Origin: Ruminococcus gauvreauii
GTDB taxonomy: Bacteria; Bacillota; Clostridia; Lachnospirales; Lachnospiraceae
DNA: 64,000 nucleotides
Assembly: GCF_025151995.1 (NCBI RefSeq)
Contig: NZ_CP102290.1
Span: 1,240,001-1,304,000, forward strand
Direction of reading: 5' to 3'
Under the pieces are notes generated by a model. The model made no database searches. It was not told the origin of the DNA and saw only the letters and a program-made list of their open reading frames with translations. Made by a program: the position numbers and the translations under genes. Every line of letters starts with the position of its first letter. Within the stretch, counting starts at the first letter, position 1. Below are positions 1 through 8,709 of this stretch, piece after piece.

Positions 1-684
1 TTCCATCACAACGCGTCCGTCGTCCATCACGAACACGCGATCCGCAAAAATCACTTCCTCCATGTAATGCGTGATGAGAATAACCGTCACATGCTCCTTC
101 CGGTTCAGTTCCCTCACAGTTTTCAATACTTCTTTTCTGCCATTGGGGTCCAGCATGGCTGTCGGCTCGTCCAGCACAATACACTCCGGATGCATCGCAA
201 CCACGCCGGCGATCGCAACACGCTGTTTCTGTCCCCCGGACAGTTTATTGGGCGAATGCTTCCTGTAGGAGGTCATCCCAACCGCATCCAGGCTCTCATC
301 GACACGTTTCCAGATATCCTCCGTATGGACGCCCAGATTTTCCGGTCCGAACCCTACATCCTCTTCCACCACCGTACCGATGATCTGGTTATCCGGATTC
401 TGGAAAACCATTCCGGCCTTCTGGCGTATTTTCCACAGTTCTCCCTCTTTTGAGGTATCCATCGAGTCAACCCACAGCGTACCCTCCGTCGGCACCAGAA
501 GCGCATTGATGTGCTTGGCAAGTGTGGACTTTCCAGAACCGTTATGCCCCAGCACGGCGATAAACTGGCCCGCCTTGACATCGATATTGATGTCATCCAG
601 TGCCCGGCTGCTCTCCCTGGCGGCGCCCTCTTCATCATATTTTAAATAATCAAACACCAGCTTTGACGCTTTTATGATTCCCAT
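1..684 (-). CDS. ecfA1: Energy-coupling factor (ECF) transporter ATP-binding protein, EcfA1-like, 3' end missing
   Basis: About 228 residues are visible; the C-terminus lies beyond the left edge. All ABC ATPase landmarks are present in order: Walker A GHNGSGKST, Q-loop FQNPDNQI, signature LSGGQKQR, Walker B IVLDEPTAMLDP and switch histidine in ITHYMEE. The FQNPDNQI Q-loop and the N-terminal layout are typical of EcfA ATPases, which power vitamin or metal uptake with EcfT and exchangeable S components (family knowledge). The ATG at 684 follows a GGGAGGTGG ribosome binding site. It is downstream of yihA on the same strand, separated by about 100 bp holding two hairpins. A partner ATPase and EcfT would be expected further left, outside the window. 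Confidence 0.85.
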   Translation of the reverse strand, partial: MGIIKASKLVFDYLKYDEEGAARESSRALDDINIDVKAGQFIAVLGHNGSGKSTLAKHINALLVPTEGTLWVDSMDTSKEGELWKIRQKAGMVFQNPDNQIIGTVVEEDVGFGPENLGVHTEDIWKRVDESLDAVGMTSYRKHSPNKLSGGQKQRVAIAGVVAMHPECIVLDEPTAMLDPNGRKEVLKTVRELNRKEHVTVILITHYMEEVIFADRVFVMDDGRVVME

Positions 685-717
685 AAGACCACCTCCCAAG
701 CCGTCTTAAACCCAAAG

Positions 718-742
718 AAGTTCGAGGGAGTCCCTCGAACTT
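718..742. repeat. Perfect 12-bp inverted repeat with one-base centre
   Basis: AAGTTCGAGGGA at 718-729 is the exact complement of TCCCTCGAACTT at 731-742. It sits in the leader between yihA and the ECF ATPase gene. Read on the minus strand it is followed by CTTTGGGTTT, a weak T-tract, so it may be an inefficient terminator or a cruciform or protein site. Confidence 0.6.
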
Positions 743-750
743 AAATCGCC

Positions 751-780
751 GGCAGTATCCCTGATACCAGAAATACTGCC
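751..780. repeat. Hairpin between yihA and ecfA
   Basis: GGCAGTAT at 751-758 pairs with ATACTGCC at 773-780 across a 14-base loop. On the minus strand it comes directly after the yihA stop codon and before the 718-742 palindrome. No T-run follows, so RNA processing or stability is as likely as termination. Confidence 0.5.
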
Positions 781-788
781 GTATGTTA

Positions 789-1388
789 CTATTCCTCGCG
801 TTCCATCGTCATAAACGTTTCGATCAGTTCCCAGATCTCTTCCCGCCCCTGCTTTGTCTGTGATGAAAAAGGCACGACCGGAGTCCCCTCGACTACCTGA
901 AGCCCCTGCTTTATCATCTTTACATGTTTGGACACCTGGCTTTTCTTCAGCTTATCCAGCTTCGTCGCAATGATGATCGGCTGAAACCCATTGTTCAGGA
1001 TCCAGTCATACATAGCCCTGTCATTCGCGGAAGGTTCATGGCGGATATCGATCAGCAGAAAGACCGCCCTCAGGACTTTCGACTGATGCAGATAGCGCTC
1101 GATCATCTTTCCCCACTGTTCTTTTACCGCCACGGAGACCTTGGCATATCCGTACCCGGGCAGGTCCACGAGATACAGCGCATCGTTCACATTATAAAAA
1201 TTTATAGTCTGTGTCTTTCCGGGCTGTGCGCTTGTCCTCGCCAGCGCTTTCCGGTTGATCAGACCGTTGATCAGAGATGATTTCCCTACATTTGACTTTC
1301 CGGCAAATGCGATTTCCGGCATTATGTTTTCCGGCAGCCTGCTGGTAATTCCGCAGACGATATCAAGCGATACATTTTTTATAACCAT
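789..1388 (-). CDS. yihA: Ribosome biogenesis GTPase YsxC/EngB (YihA)
   Basis: 199 residues, the usual length for EngB. The G motifs are visible: G1 GKSNVGKSSL, G3 DLPGYGYAKV and G4 ATKLDKL. EngB proteins are essential GTPases that help late assembly of the large ribosomal subunit. The ATG at 1388 is preceded by AGGAGAAC and lies 9 bp after the lon stop, so the two are almost certainly cotranscribed. A lon-yihA pair downstream of clpX is a common Firmicutes arrangement. Confidence 0.95.
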   Translation of the reverse strand: MVIKNVSLDIVCGITSRLPENIMPEIAFAGKSNVGKSSLINGLINRKALARTSAQPGKTQTINFYNVNDALYLVDLPGYGYAKVSVAVKEQWGKMIERYLHQSKVLRAVFLLIDIRHEPSANDRAMYDWILNNGFQPIIIATKLDKLKKSQVSKHVKMIKQGLQVVEGTPVVPFSSQTKQGREEIWELIETFMTMEREE

Positions 1389-1397
1389 ACAGTTCTC

Positions 1398-3713
1398 CTA
1401 TGCCAGAGCGTGTTCCAGTACTTCCTTCATATGGGACACGAACACAATCTCCAGGCCGTTTTTGATCTCAGCCTGAATCTCTTCCACATCCGGCTTGTTC
1501 TTTTCCGGGACGAGTACCTTCCGGATACCCGCGATCTTCGCGGCGAGGAGTTTCTCTTTCAGGCCTCCGATCGGAAGCACCCTTCCGCGCAGCGTAATCT
1601 CACCTGTCATAGCCACATCTGCCCGAACCGGCCTCTCGGTAATCGCCGACAGCATTGCTGTCGCCATCGTGATACCGGCTGAAGGTCCGTCTTTCGGCAC
1701 GGCCCCTTCCGGAATATGGATATGTATATCATTCTCTTTAAAAAAGCCGTCTGAGATCGTATACTCTGCAGCCACAGAACGGATATAGCTGATCCCCGCC
1801 TGTGCGGACTCTTTCATTACATCACCCAGCTGTCCTGTCAGCAGGAAGTCGCCCTTTCCAGGCATGATATTGACCTCGATCTGAAGCGTGTCTCCGCCGA
1901 CGCTTGTCCATGCAAGCCCTCGAACGATCCCGACCTCATCAGACTCATTCCTTCTCTGGAAACTGTATTTTTCCCGCCCCAGAAAGTCTTCCAGATTGTC
2001 TGCAGTCACCGTAATCTCCTCCTGGTTTTCCTCGAGGATCTTACGTGCGGTCTTTCTGCAGATCTCTCCTATCTTACGCTCAAGGCTCCTGACACCCGCC
2101 TCTTTTGTATATCCGCTGATGATAGATCCCAGCGCTTCGTCGCTGATCTTCAGCTGGCCGCTTTTCAGTCCGTGAGCCTTCATCTGTTTTGGTATCAAGT
2201 GTTCTACCGCAATGTGGAACTTCTCATTTTCCGTGTAGCTGCTGACCTCGATGATCTCCATGCGGTCCAGCAGCGGGCGCGGTATCGTCTGCATATCATT
2301 GGCAGTCGCGATAAACAGTACTTCCGATAAGTCAAGCGGAAGTTCAATATAATGATCCGTAAATTTGTTATTCTGTTCGGAATCCAGTACCTCCAGCAGC
2401 GCCGAGGCAGTGTCTCCCTTGTAATCACTGCTGACCTTGTCTATTTCGTCAAGAAGCATCAGCGGATTCTTAACGCCCGCCTGCTGCAGTCCCGCAGCGA
2501 TCCTACCCGGCATCGCCCCCACGTATGTCCTTCTGTGCCCACGTATTTCGGCTTCATCCCTCACACCGCCCAGACAGATACGAACATATTTTTTATTCAG
2601 CGCCCTTGCTACAGAACGCGCGATGGAAGTCTTTCCGGTACCCGGCGGTCCGATCAGGCACAAAATGGGGCTTTCCCCTTTCTTCGTCAGGGTACGTACC
2701 GCAAGGAACTCCAGAATACGTTCCTTGACCTTTTCCAGTCCGTAGTGATCATGTGCGAGCACATCCTTGGCTTTCCCGATATTCTGATTGTCTCTGGAGA
2801 CTTTATCCCACGGCATTTTCAAAAGTGTTTCAATATAACCGCGCATCACGGAGCTTTCAGATGAATTATTCCCGACACTGCGGAAACGCTTGATTTCCTC
2901 CAGTATCTTTTCCCTGATTTCTTTCGGGGCTTTCAGCTTCTCGGCTGCTTCGGTGAAACGGTCGGCGTCTGAGACGGTGTTGTCCTCACCGAGTTCCTCG
3001 CGTATCAGCTTCAGCTGTTCCCGCAGAATATACTCTCTCTGGTTTTTGTCAATCCGTTCCTTGATCTTTCCCTGCAGTTCACCGCGAATCTGCATGATCT
3101 CGATTTCATTGGTCATCAGAATTCCCAGAAGTTCGTAGCGCTCAGCGAGCGTAACTGCTTCCAGCAGCTTCTGTCTCTGTTCATACGGCAGCGGCAGATT
3201 AATCGCGATCTGATCCACCATTTTTTCCATATCTTCCATTTCCAGAATCTGCGTCGCAAGCTCACCGCTGATCTTCTGGTTTTCCTGACAGAATGTAAGG
3301 AAAATCTCTTTCAGATTGCGCAGCATTGCTTCTTTCGCATTATCCGAAACAGGTATGCTCTCCGATTTTTCATAGCACGCCACTTCTGTTTCCAAAAATG
3401 CATCATCGTTCACAAATCCCAGCAGCTCAGCGCGTTCCAATCCCTCCACCAGGATGCGCAGCACATGTTTCGGCAGCTTCACTACCTGTTTGATCTTGGC
3501 GATCGTACCCACTTTATATAAATCCAGCACCCCCGGTTCTTCTACCGAAGGATCTTTCTGCGTGATCAGAAAAATATTCTGATCACGCAGCATCGCCTCT
3601 TCCACTGCCCTTACTGATTTATCCCGGCTGATATCAAAATGCACGATCATATCCGGTAAAATCGTTGTGCCGCGCAGTGCAATCGCCGGCAGCACTTTTA
3701 TCAATTCGTTCAT
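1398..3713 (-). CDS. lon: ATP-dependent protease La (Lon)
   Basis: 771 residues. The order is N-terminal LON substrate-binding domain, coiled region, AAA+ module with Walker A GPPGTGKTS and Walker B LLDEIDKV, then the serine protease domain with PKDGPSAGITMA (catalytic Ser) and the partner Lys in GLKEKLLAAK. Lon degrades damaged and regulatory proteins in the cytosol. I chose the ATG at 3713 (MNELIKVL) because GGAGGAG lies just before it; a TTG four codons upstream is part of that ribosome binding site. The start is 53 bp after the clpX stop, so clpX-lon-yihA probably form one transcript. Confidence 0.97.
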   Translation of the reverse strand: MNELIKVLPAIALRGTTILPDMIVHFDISRDKSVRAVEEAMLRDQNIFLITQKDPSVEEPGVLDLYKVGTIAKIKQVVKLPKHVLRILVEGLERAELLGFVNDDAFLETEVACYEKSESIPVSDNAKEAMLRNLKEIFLTFCQENQKISGELATQILEMEDMEKMVDQIAINLPLPYEQRQKLLEAVTLAERYELLGILMTNEIEIMQIRGELQGKIKERIDKNQREYILREQLKLIREELGEDNTVSDADRFTEAAEKLKAPKEIREKILEEIKRFRSVGNNSSESSVMRGYIETLLKMPWDKVSRDNQNIGKAKDVLAHDHYGLEKVKERILEFLAVRTLTKKGESPILCLIGPPGTGKTSIARSVARALNKKYVRICLGGVRDEAEIRGHRRTYVGAMPGRIAAGLQQAGVKNPLMLLDEIDKVSSDYKGDTASALLEVLDSEQNNKFTDHYIELPLDLSEVLFIATANDMQTIPRPLLDRMEIIEVSSYTENEKFHIAVEHLIPKQMKAHGLKSGQLKISDEALGSIISGYTKEAGVRSLERKIGEICRKTARKILEENQEEITVTADNLEDFLGREKYSFQRRNESDEVGIVRGLAWTSVGGDTLQIEVNIMPGKGDFLLTGQLGDVMKESAQAGISYIRSVAAEYTISDGFFKENDIHIHIPEGAVPKDGPSAGITMATAMLSAITERPVRADVAMTGEITLRGRVLPIGGLKEKLLAAKIAGIRKVLVPEKNKPDVEEIQAEIKNGLEIVFVSHMKEVLEHALA

Positions 3714-3766
3714 AATCTCCTCCAATTCAGCTGCGGGAGAAGAACCTCACAAGAATCATCCCTGCG

Positions 3767-5059
3767 TTATGCCGTCACCGAAGCTCCCCTGCGTTTCTTA
3801 GGCGCCTTCTTCGGTGCTGGCAGAGACGGCTCCCCTCTGGTAATAATAGGCTCCCCTTTCCCCTCTACCGCATCTTTCGTTATAATACATTTCCGTATCG
3901 TGTTGTCCGACGGTGTCTGATACATCAGATCCATCATTGTATTTTCCATAATGGAGCGCAGACCTCTGGCCCCGGTCTTCCGTTCCATTGCTTTCAATGC
4001 AATCGTCTCGAGTGCATTTTCATCGAAATCCAGCTCGACTCCATCCATCTCAAACAGTTTCTCATACTGTTTGACAAGAGAGTTTTTAGGCTCTTTCAGA
4101 ATGCGTACCAATGCTTTTTCATCCAGCGCGTCCAGTGTGACGACAACCGGCACACGTCCGATGAATTCCGGAATCAGACCGAACTTTATGAAGTCCTGCG
4201 GCATTACCTGCTGCAGCACCTCTCCGATGCTTTTCTTCTTTTCGCTCGCGATTTCCGAGTTGAATCCAATGGATTTTGTATCCTGACGTGTTTCTATGAT
4301 CTTATCCAGTCCTTCAAAGGCGCCACCGCAGATAAACAGAATATTCGTCGTATCAATTTGAATAAACTCCTGATGCGGATGTTTTCTGCCTCCCTGAGGC
4401 GGAACACTGGCTACTGTTCCTTCCAGAATTTTAAGAAGAGCCTGCTGTACACCTTCACCCGATACGTCTCTGGTGATGGAAGCATTTTCAGATTTTCTTG
4501 TGATCTTGTCGATCTCGTCAATATATATAATACCATGCTGTGCGCGCTCAATATCGTAGTCCGCCGCCTGTATGATCTTCAGAAGAATGTTTTCCACATC
4601 CTCCCCGACATAACCTGCCTCCGTGAGTGTCGTCGCATCAGCGATGGCAAACGGAACATTCAAAAGCCTTGCAAGTGTCTGCGCAAGCAATGTCTTGCCG
4701 GATCCCGTTGGTCCCAGCATCAGGATATTGCTTTTCTGCAGTTCGATATCTGCACTGCTGTCCGCCAGCACTCTCTTGTAGTGATTATATACAGCGACCG
4801 AAAGTACTTTTTTCGCCTGTTCCTGGCCGATCACATAGTCGTCCAGAATCTCTTTCATTTCCTGCGGTTTCAGCAGATTGACGCCGTCATAGCCTTCAGC
4901 CTCATCCTGCTCCAGCTCCTCATCCATAATTTCCGCGCAGATTTCAATGCACTCATCACAGATATAAGCGCCGTCCGGGCCTGCAATCAGCTTCTTCACC
5001 TGGTCTTCTGATTTACCGCAAAAGGAACATCTGATTTTACTTTCTCCTTTAACTGCCAT
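3767..5059 (-). CDS. clpX: ClpX, ATP-binding specificity subunit of ClpXP
   Basis: 430 residues. The N-terminal C4 zinc finger (CSFCGK...CDECIEIC) captures substrates and adaptors. The AAA+ core has Walker A GPTGSGKTLLA, Walker B IIYIDEIDKI, and the IGF loop (SIGFNSE) that docks onto ClpP. The ATG at 5059 (MAVKGESK) follows GGAAAGGA; an in-frame GTG 14 codons upstream would add residues not found in ClpX and was rejected. It lies 88 bp downstream of clpP across a hairpin, consistent with a clpP-clpX operon. Confidence 0.97.
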   Translation of the reverse strand: MAVKGESKIRCSFCGKSEDQVKKLIAGPDGAYICDECIEICAEIMDEELEQDEAEGYDGVNLLKPQEMKEILDDYVIGQEQAKKVLSVAVYNHYKRVLADSSADIELQKSNILMLGPTGSGKTLLAQTLARLLNVPFAIADATTLTEAGYVGEDVENILLKIIQAADYDIERAQHGIIYIDEIDKITRKSENASITRDVSGEGVQQALLKILEGTVASVPPQGGRKHPHQEFIQIDTTNILFICGGAFEGLDKIIETRQDTKSIGFNSEIASEKKKSIGEVLQQVMPQDFIKFGLIPEFIGRVPVVVTLDALDEKALVRILKEPKNSLVKQYEKLFEMDGVELDFDENALETIALKAMERKTGARGLRSIMENTMMDLMYQTPSDNTIRKCIITKDAVEGKGEPIITRGEPSLPAPKKAPKKRRGASVTA

Positions 5060-5101
5060 ACGTTCTATCCTTTCCAAAACCCATGTTTGGGCAAATGCCA
5101 C

Positions 5102-5135
5102 ATAAGACCCCCGCCGGGCAAGCAGGAGTCTTATA
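5102..5135 (-). promoter_or_regulatory. Intercistronic hairpin between clpP and clpX
   Basis: Outer arms ATAAGAC and GTCTTAT extend to a stem of about 13 bp with two G-U pairs when read on the minus strand. There is no T-run after it, so it looks like an RNA processing or stability element that could set the ClpP:ClpX ratio rather than a terminator. Confidence 0.45.
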
Positions 5136-5147
5136 CAATTTCATACC

Positions 5148-5729
5148 TTATCTGTTCGCGATCACTCCGTCAATCAGGCCATATGCTTTTGCTTCCTCGG
5201 CAGACATATAATTGTCTCTTTCCGTGTCCGCTGCAATCACCTCAATCGGCTGCCCCGTGTTCTGCGCCAGGATGGCATTTAATTTACTGCGTGTTTTTAA
5301 AATGTGTTCTGCCACGATATTAATCTCGGTTGCCTGTCCCTGAGCACCGCCGGAAGGCTGGTGAATCATGATCTCTGCATTCGGAAGCGCAAAACGTTTT
5401 CCTTTTGTGCCGCCCGAAAGCAGAAATGCTCCCATGCTCGCAGCCATTCCGATACAGATTGTAGAAACATCACTCTTGATATACTGCATCGTGTCATAAA
5501 TAGCCATACCCGCCGTTACAGATCCTCCCGGGCTGTTGATATACAGCTGGACGTCCTTACCCGGGTCTTCAGACTCCAGGAACAGGAGCTGTGCCACTAC
5601 AAGGCTGGCTGTAACATCATTAACCTCTTCTCCGAGAAAAATGATCCTGTCTTTCAGCAGGCGGGAATAGATATCGTAATTCCGTTCACCGCGGCTGGTT
5701 TGTTCAATGACATAAGGTACTAAACTCAT
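5148..5729 (-). CDS. clpP: ClpP, ATP-dependent Clp protease proteolytic subunit
   Basis: 193 residues, the standard ClpP length. The nucleophile Ser is in GMAASMGAF, the catalytic His in EIMIHQPSGG, and the Asp follows in the handle region. ClpP forms a double-heptamer chamber that degrades proteins unfolded by ClpX and related ATPases. It follows tig closely (28 bp) and precedes clpX on the same strand, the conserved tig-clpP-clpX order. Confidence 0.97.
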   Translation of the reverse strand: MSLVPYVIEQTSRGERNYDIYSRLLKDRIIFLGEEVNDVTASLVVAQLLFLESEDPGKDVQLYINSPGGSVTAGMAIYDTMQYIKSDVSTICIGMAASMGAFLLSGGTKGKRFALPNAEIMIHQPSGGAQGQATEINIVAEHILKTRSKLNAILAQNTGQPIEVIAADTERDNYMSAEEAKAYGLIDGVIANR

Positions 5730-5757
5730 TCTACACTCTCCTTAACCGAAAAAGATA

Positions 5758-7044
5758 TTAGACTTCTTTTGCTGCCTCAGCGATCAGTGTAACCGCCTCC
5801 TGGACAGCCATATCTTTCTTCATCTGCTCTTTTTCATAATCGCCCATCAGCTCTTTTAACTTGTCTGCTTCCATCTTGTACATCTCTGCCATTTTAGCGA
5901 TTTCTTCATCAAGTCTCTCATCAGCGATCTGAATATTTTCAGCTTCAGCTATTTTTTCAAGAACCAGTCTGCTCTGGATACGCTGCATAGCCTGAGGTTT
6001 CATCTGCTCCCTCATCATATCCGGTGTCGAGCCCGTGATCTGCACGTACTGTTCCATGGAAAGTCCCTGAGACTGCATTCTTCTTGCAAAATCATCAATC
6101 ATCTGATTGACCTGATTTTCAAGCATCGGCTCCGGTATCTCCATCTGAGCATTTTCGACTGCCTTTTCTACAGCAGCGTCTTCTTTTGCACGTTTTGCAT
6201 CTTCTGCTTTTTTCTTAGTGAGATTTTCTTTGATGTCAGCTTTGTATTCTTCCAGTGTATCAAATTCAGAAACATCTTTGGCGAAATCATCATCCAGTTC
6301 CGGAAGCTCTTTCATTTCGATTTTGTTTACCTTGCATTTAAACACTGCAGGTTTTCCTGCGAGTTCTTCCGCCTGATACTCTTCCGGGAACGTTACGTTG
6401 ACCTCAACCGGTTCACCGATTTTGGCGCCGATAAGCTGTTCTTCAAAACCGGGAATAAATGAATTGGATCCGATCACCAGCGGATAGTCATCGCCTTTTC
6501 CTCCGGCGAATGCCTCTCCGTCCACAAATCCTTCAAAATCCAGTTTTACAGTATCGCCGTTTTCTACGGCTCTGTCGTCTACGTCTACAATGCGGGAATT
6601 AGCTTCCTGCTCTTTTTTCAGCTCTGCTGCAATATCCTCCTCGGAAACTTCCAGTTCTGCTTTCGGAACTTCAAGGCCTTTATATTCCCCAAGGGTTACT
6701 TCCGGCTTCACTGCAACTTCAGCAGTAAACACGAACGGTTTTCCGCTTTCCAGCTGTACCACATCGATGGAAGGCTGGGATACGATGTCCAGTCCGCTCT
6801 CGTCAACTGCTTTGGAATATGCTTCCGGAATCAGCGCATTGGCGGCATCCTCATAAAAGATACCTACGCCATACATTTTCTCAACCATCGCACGCGGAGC
6901 CTTTCCTTTGCGGAAGCCCGGCATGTTGATTTTGCTCTTCTGTTTCAGGTATGCTCCCTGAATTGCTTTTTCAAGTTCTTCTGCTGACACCTCGATTGTC
7001 AGTTTTGCCATATTTTTCTCTAAATTTTCAACCTGTACGCTCAT
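5758..7044 (-). CDS. tig: Trigger factor, ribosome-associated chaperone and prolyl isomerase
   Basis: 428 residues with the three TF domains. The N-terminal ribosome-binding domain contains GFRKGKAPRAMVEKMYG (ribosome-docking signature), the FKBP-like domain includes GDTVKLDFEGFVDGEAF, and the C-terminal helical arms form the substrate cradle. TF meets nascent chains at the tunnel exit. The ATG at 7044 follows GAGGAGGAAGC. It is first in the tig-clpP-clpX-lon-yihA series. Confidence 0.96.
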   Translation of the reverse strand: MSVQVENLEKNMAKLTIEVSAEELEKAIQGAYLKQKSKINMPGFRKGKAPRAMVEKMYGVGIFYEDAANALIPEAYSKAVDESGLDIVSQPSIDVVQLESGKPFVFTAEVAVKPEVTLGEYKGLEVPKAELEVSEEDIAAELKKEQEANSRIVDVDDRAVENGDTVKLDFEGFVDGEAFAGGKGDDYPLVIGSNSFIPGFEEQLIGAKIGEPVEVNVTFPEEYQAEELAGKPAVFKCKVNKIEMKELPELDDDFAKDVSEFDTLEEYKADIKENLTKKKAEDAKRAKEDAAVEKAVENAQMEIPEPMLENQVNQMIDDFARRMQSQGLSMEQYVQITGSTPDMMREQMKPQAMQRIQSRLVLEKIAEAENIQIADERLDEEIAKMAEMYKMEADKLKELMGDYEKEQMKKDMAVQEAVTLIAEAAKEV

Positions 7045-7193
7045 TTTGCTGCTTCCTCCTCGTTCTCTATATGAAAAATGTCTTCACTTCTCCATACTTA
7101 CAGTCATTTTTGTAGTATAGCATAAGACCCGAAAAAATTCCAGTACTTTTTGCAAATCTTGAGCGTACCGCTCAAAAATCCAAGTTACCACGA

Positions 7194-7745
7194 TCAATGG
7201 CCGTAAACAATCGATGTTTTGATCTTATCCGCAGTCTCTTTATTCACAAGGATGGCGATCAGTTCCAGACCAAATGCAATAGCGGTTCCAACACCGCGGC
7301 TGGTGGTAATGTTTCCGTCTGTCACAACACGTTCTTCGGTCGTATGCGCCCCGTCCAGTCCGCCTTCACATCCCGGATAACAGGTAGCTTTCTTTCCTTT
7401 GAGCAGTCCAAGACCACCAAATACCGTAGGCGCAGCACAGATCGCAGCCAGCCTGCCGCCTTCTGAATTCCATTTAAGTAATAACTCTGCCAGCGGCTTG
7501 TGCGCTCCAAGATTTGTCGTCCCCGGCTGTCCTCCCGGCAGAACTAGCATATCCGCATCAGATACATTCACATCTTCAAATAATCTATCGGCCTTCACGG
7601 TGATTCCGTTCGTCCCCGTGACTTCTTGACGCCCCATAATGGAGGTCATTACAACTTCAATTTCTGCTCTTCTTAAAAGATCTACCACAGTAAGGCCTTC
7701 CACTTCTTCAAATCCATCTGCTAAAAACATATATACTTTTGCCAT
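7194..7745 (-). CDS. DJ-1/PfpI family protein (YajL/ThiJ-like)
   Basis: 183 residues from the ATG at 7745 (MAKVYMFLADGFEEVEG), which follows GGAGTGAAC; a longer frame reaching 7838 adds an unrelated leader. The nucleophile-elbow cysteine is in LAAICAAPTV, and the N-terminal glutamate motif (DGFEEVE) that supports it is intact. This subfamily includes DJ-1, YajL and PfpI, given deglycase, chaperone or glyoxalase roles that remain debated. It stands alone between tig and a small unknown gene, so no specific role can be assigned. Confidence 0.85.
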   Translation of the reverse strand: MAKVYMFLADGFEEVEGLTVVDLLRRAEIEVVMTSIMGRQEVTGTNGITVKADRLFEDVNVSDADMLVLPGGQPGTTNLGAHKPLAELLLKWNSEGGRLAAICAAPTVFGGLGLLKGKKATCYPGCEGGLDGAHTTEERVVTDGNITTSRGVGTAIAFGLELIAILVNKETADKIKTSIVYGH

Positions 7746-7862
7746 GTTCACTCCTCCAATTCCATTTTTGTTTCGTTTTAAAACCAACGGTATCATTATA
7801 TCAGAACTGTGGCGACAAGTCCACTTTCTGTAAAACAAAAAAGAATCCCGGAAGCAGGATTC

Positions 7863-8081
7863 TCATTGTTCTACAAGTGAATTAATTCTGTTCATGATTC
7901 TTTTTCTTATCACTTCCTTATATTTAAGAAACATCCATTCCTCTGCGGGGCTGATGTCCAATGCATTTTCGGCCTTTCTGCCGACGGACAGACCCGTGAA
8001 TATCAGCGCCTTTGTGTGTGAATGCAGCAGGGGCGGCCTGTTTTTCCTGCATCCTGATCGTTTTTCAGATATCCCGGCCAT
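7863..8081 (-). CDS. Small hypothetical protein
   Basis: 72 residues if started at the ATG at 8081 (MAGISEKRSG), which has AGGGGGG six bases upstream. The protein is basic with no membrane segment and no motif I recognise. The C-terminal part (EEWMFLKYKEVIRKRIMNRINSLVEQ) looks helical and amphipathic. It diverges from the XRE gene at 8245 across a region with inverted repeats, so it may be controlled by that regulator. Confidence 0.5.
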   Translation of the reverse strand: MAGISEKRSGCRKNRPPLLHSHTKALIFTGLSVGRKAENALDISPAEEWMFLKYKEVIRKRIMNRINSLVEQ

Positions 8082-8125
8082 AAAATCCCCCCTTCTCCTG
8101 TTTATCATAACAAAACGCCGGGCAA

Positions 8126-8190
8126 GATAGCAACGTTTCGTTGCTTTTTTATTTCATTTTTCTCATTGTTGTATTCATTTGGTTGCTATC
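8126..8190. promoter_or_regulatory. Paired inverted half-sites upstream of the XRE gene
   Basis: GATAGCAAC at 8126-8134 is the exact inverse of GTTGCTATC at 8182-8190. Beside the first arm lies GCAACGTTTCGTTGC (8129-8143), itself a palindrome. The region separates divergent genes and lies upstream of the TATAAT at 8215-8220. It fits an operator for the adjacent XRE regulator; that assignment is inference. Confidence 0.45.
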
Positions 8191-8244
8191 TCTGAATTCC
8201 AAACTTCACTTTGCTATAATAGCCAAAAGACAGGGAGGTATTAT

Positions 8245-8586
8245 ATGCAGCCGGAATTATTACAACATAATTTGAAGACACTTCGCAAAGCTCATGGTTA
8301 TACACAGGCTGATATGGGCAGAAAACTGAATATCCAGCGACAGTCTTATGCCAATTATGAAAACGGTAACCGCATACCCAGTATCGATATGCTTTCTAAA
8401 ATTGCAGCAATTTTCAAAGTTACTGTTGATTATCTGCTTCATGATATCACCGCTGCTGCCGGCGGCACTGCAGACCCGGACTTTTATTCGATTACGGACC
8501 TCATCACGGACTATCTCTCCCTGCCTGAATCGTCCCAAAAAGAAATCCGTCAATTTATAGCTTTTAAGAAAGCAATGCCAGACTGA
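8245..8586 (+). CDS. XRE-family HTH transcriptional regulator
   Basis: 113 residues. An N-terminal Cro/C1-type helix-turn-helix spans about residues 8-65 (LKTLRKAHGYTQADMGRKL ... RQSYANYENGNRIPSIDMLSKIAAIF), followed by a linker and a C-terminal helical tail. The start is the ATG at 8245 with GGGAGG eight bases upstream; the frame could extend to 8179 but that adds an unlikely leader over the promoter (TATAAT at 8215-8220). Likely a repressor of itself and possibly of the divergent small gene. Confidence 0.85.
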   Translation: MQPELLQHNLKTLRKAHGYTQADMGRKLNIQRQSYANYENGNRIPSIDMLSKIAAIFKVTVDYLLHDITAAAGGTADPDFYSITDLITDYLSLPESSQKEIRQFIAFKKAMPD

Positions 8587-8625
8587 TCTGTTATCAGCTC
8601 CATTATATCACTGTTTATTTGCTTT

Positions 8626-8644
8626 TGCAATGTTTAACATTGCA
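8626..8644. promoter_or_regulatory. 19-bp perfect palindrome upstream of the CYTH gene
   Basis: TGCAATGTTTAACATTGCA reads the same on both strands around a central T. It lies about 65 bp before the CYTH start and just upstream of a TATACT -10-like box near 8689. Most likely a regulator binding site. Confidence 0.5.
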
Positions 8645-8709
8645 TGTTCTTAGCTTTTTTCATATTTCAGGTTAAATGTGGTATACTACTGGAAAAGGAG
8701 GTCCGCCGC

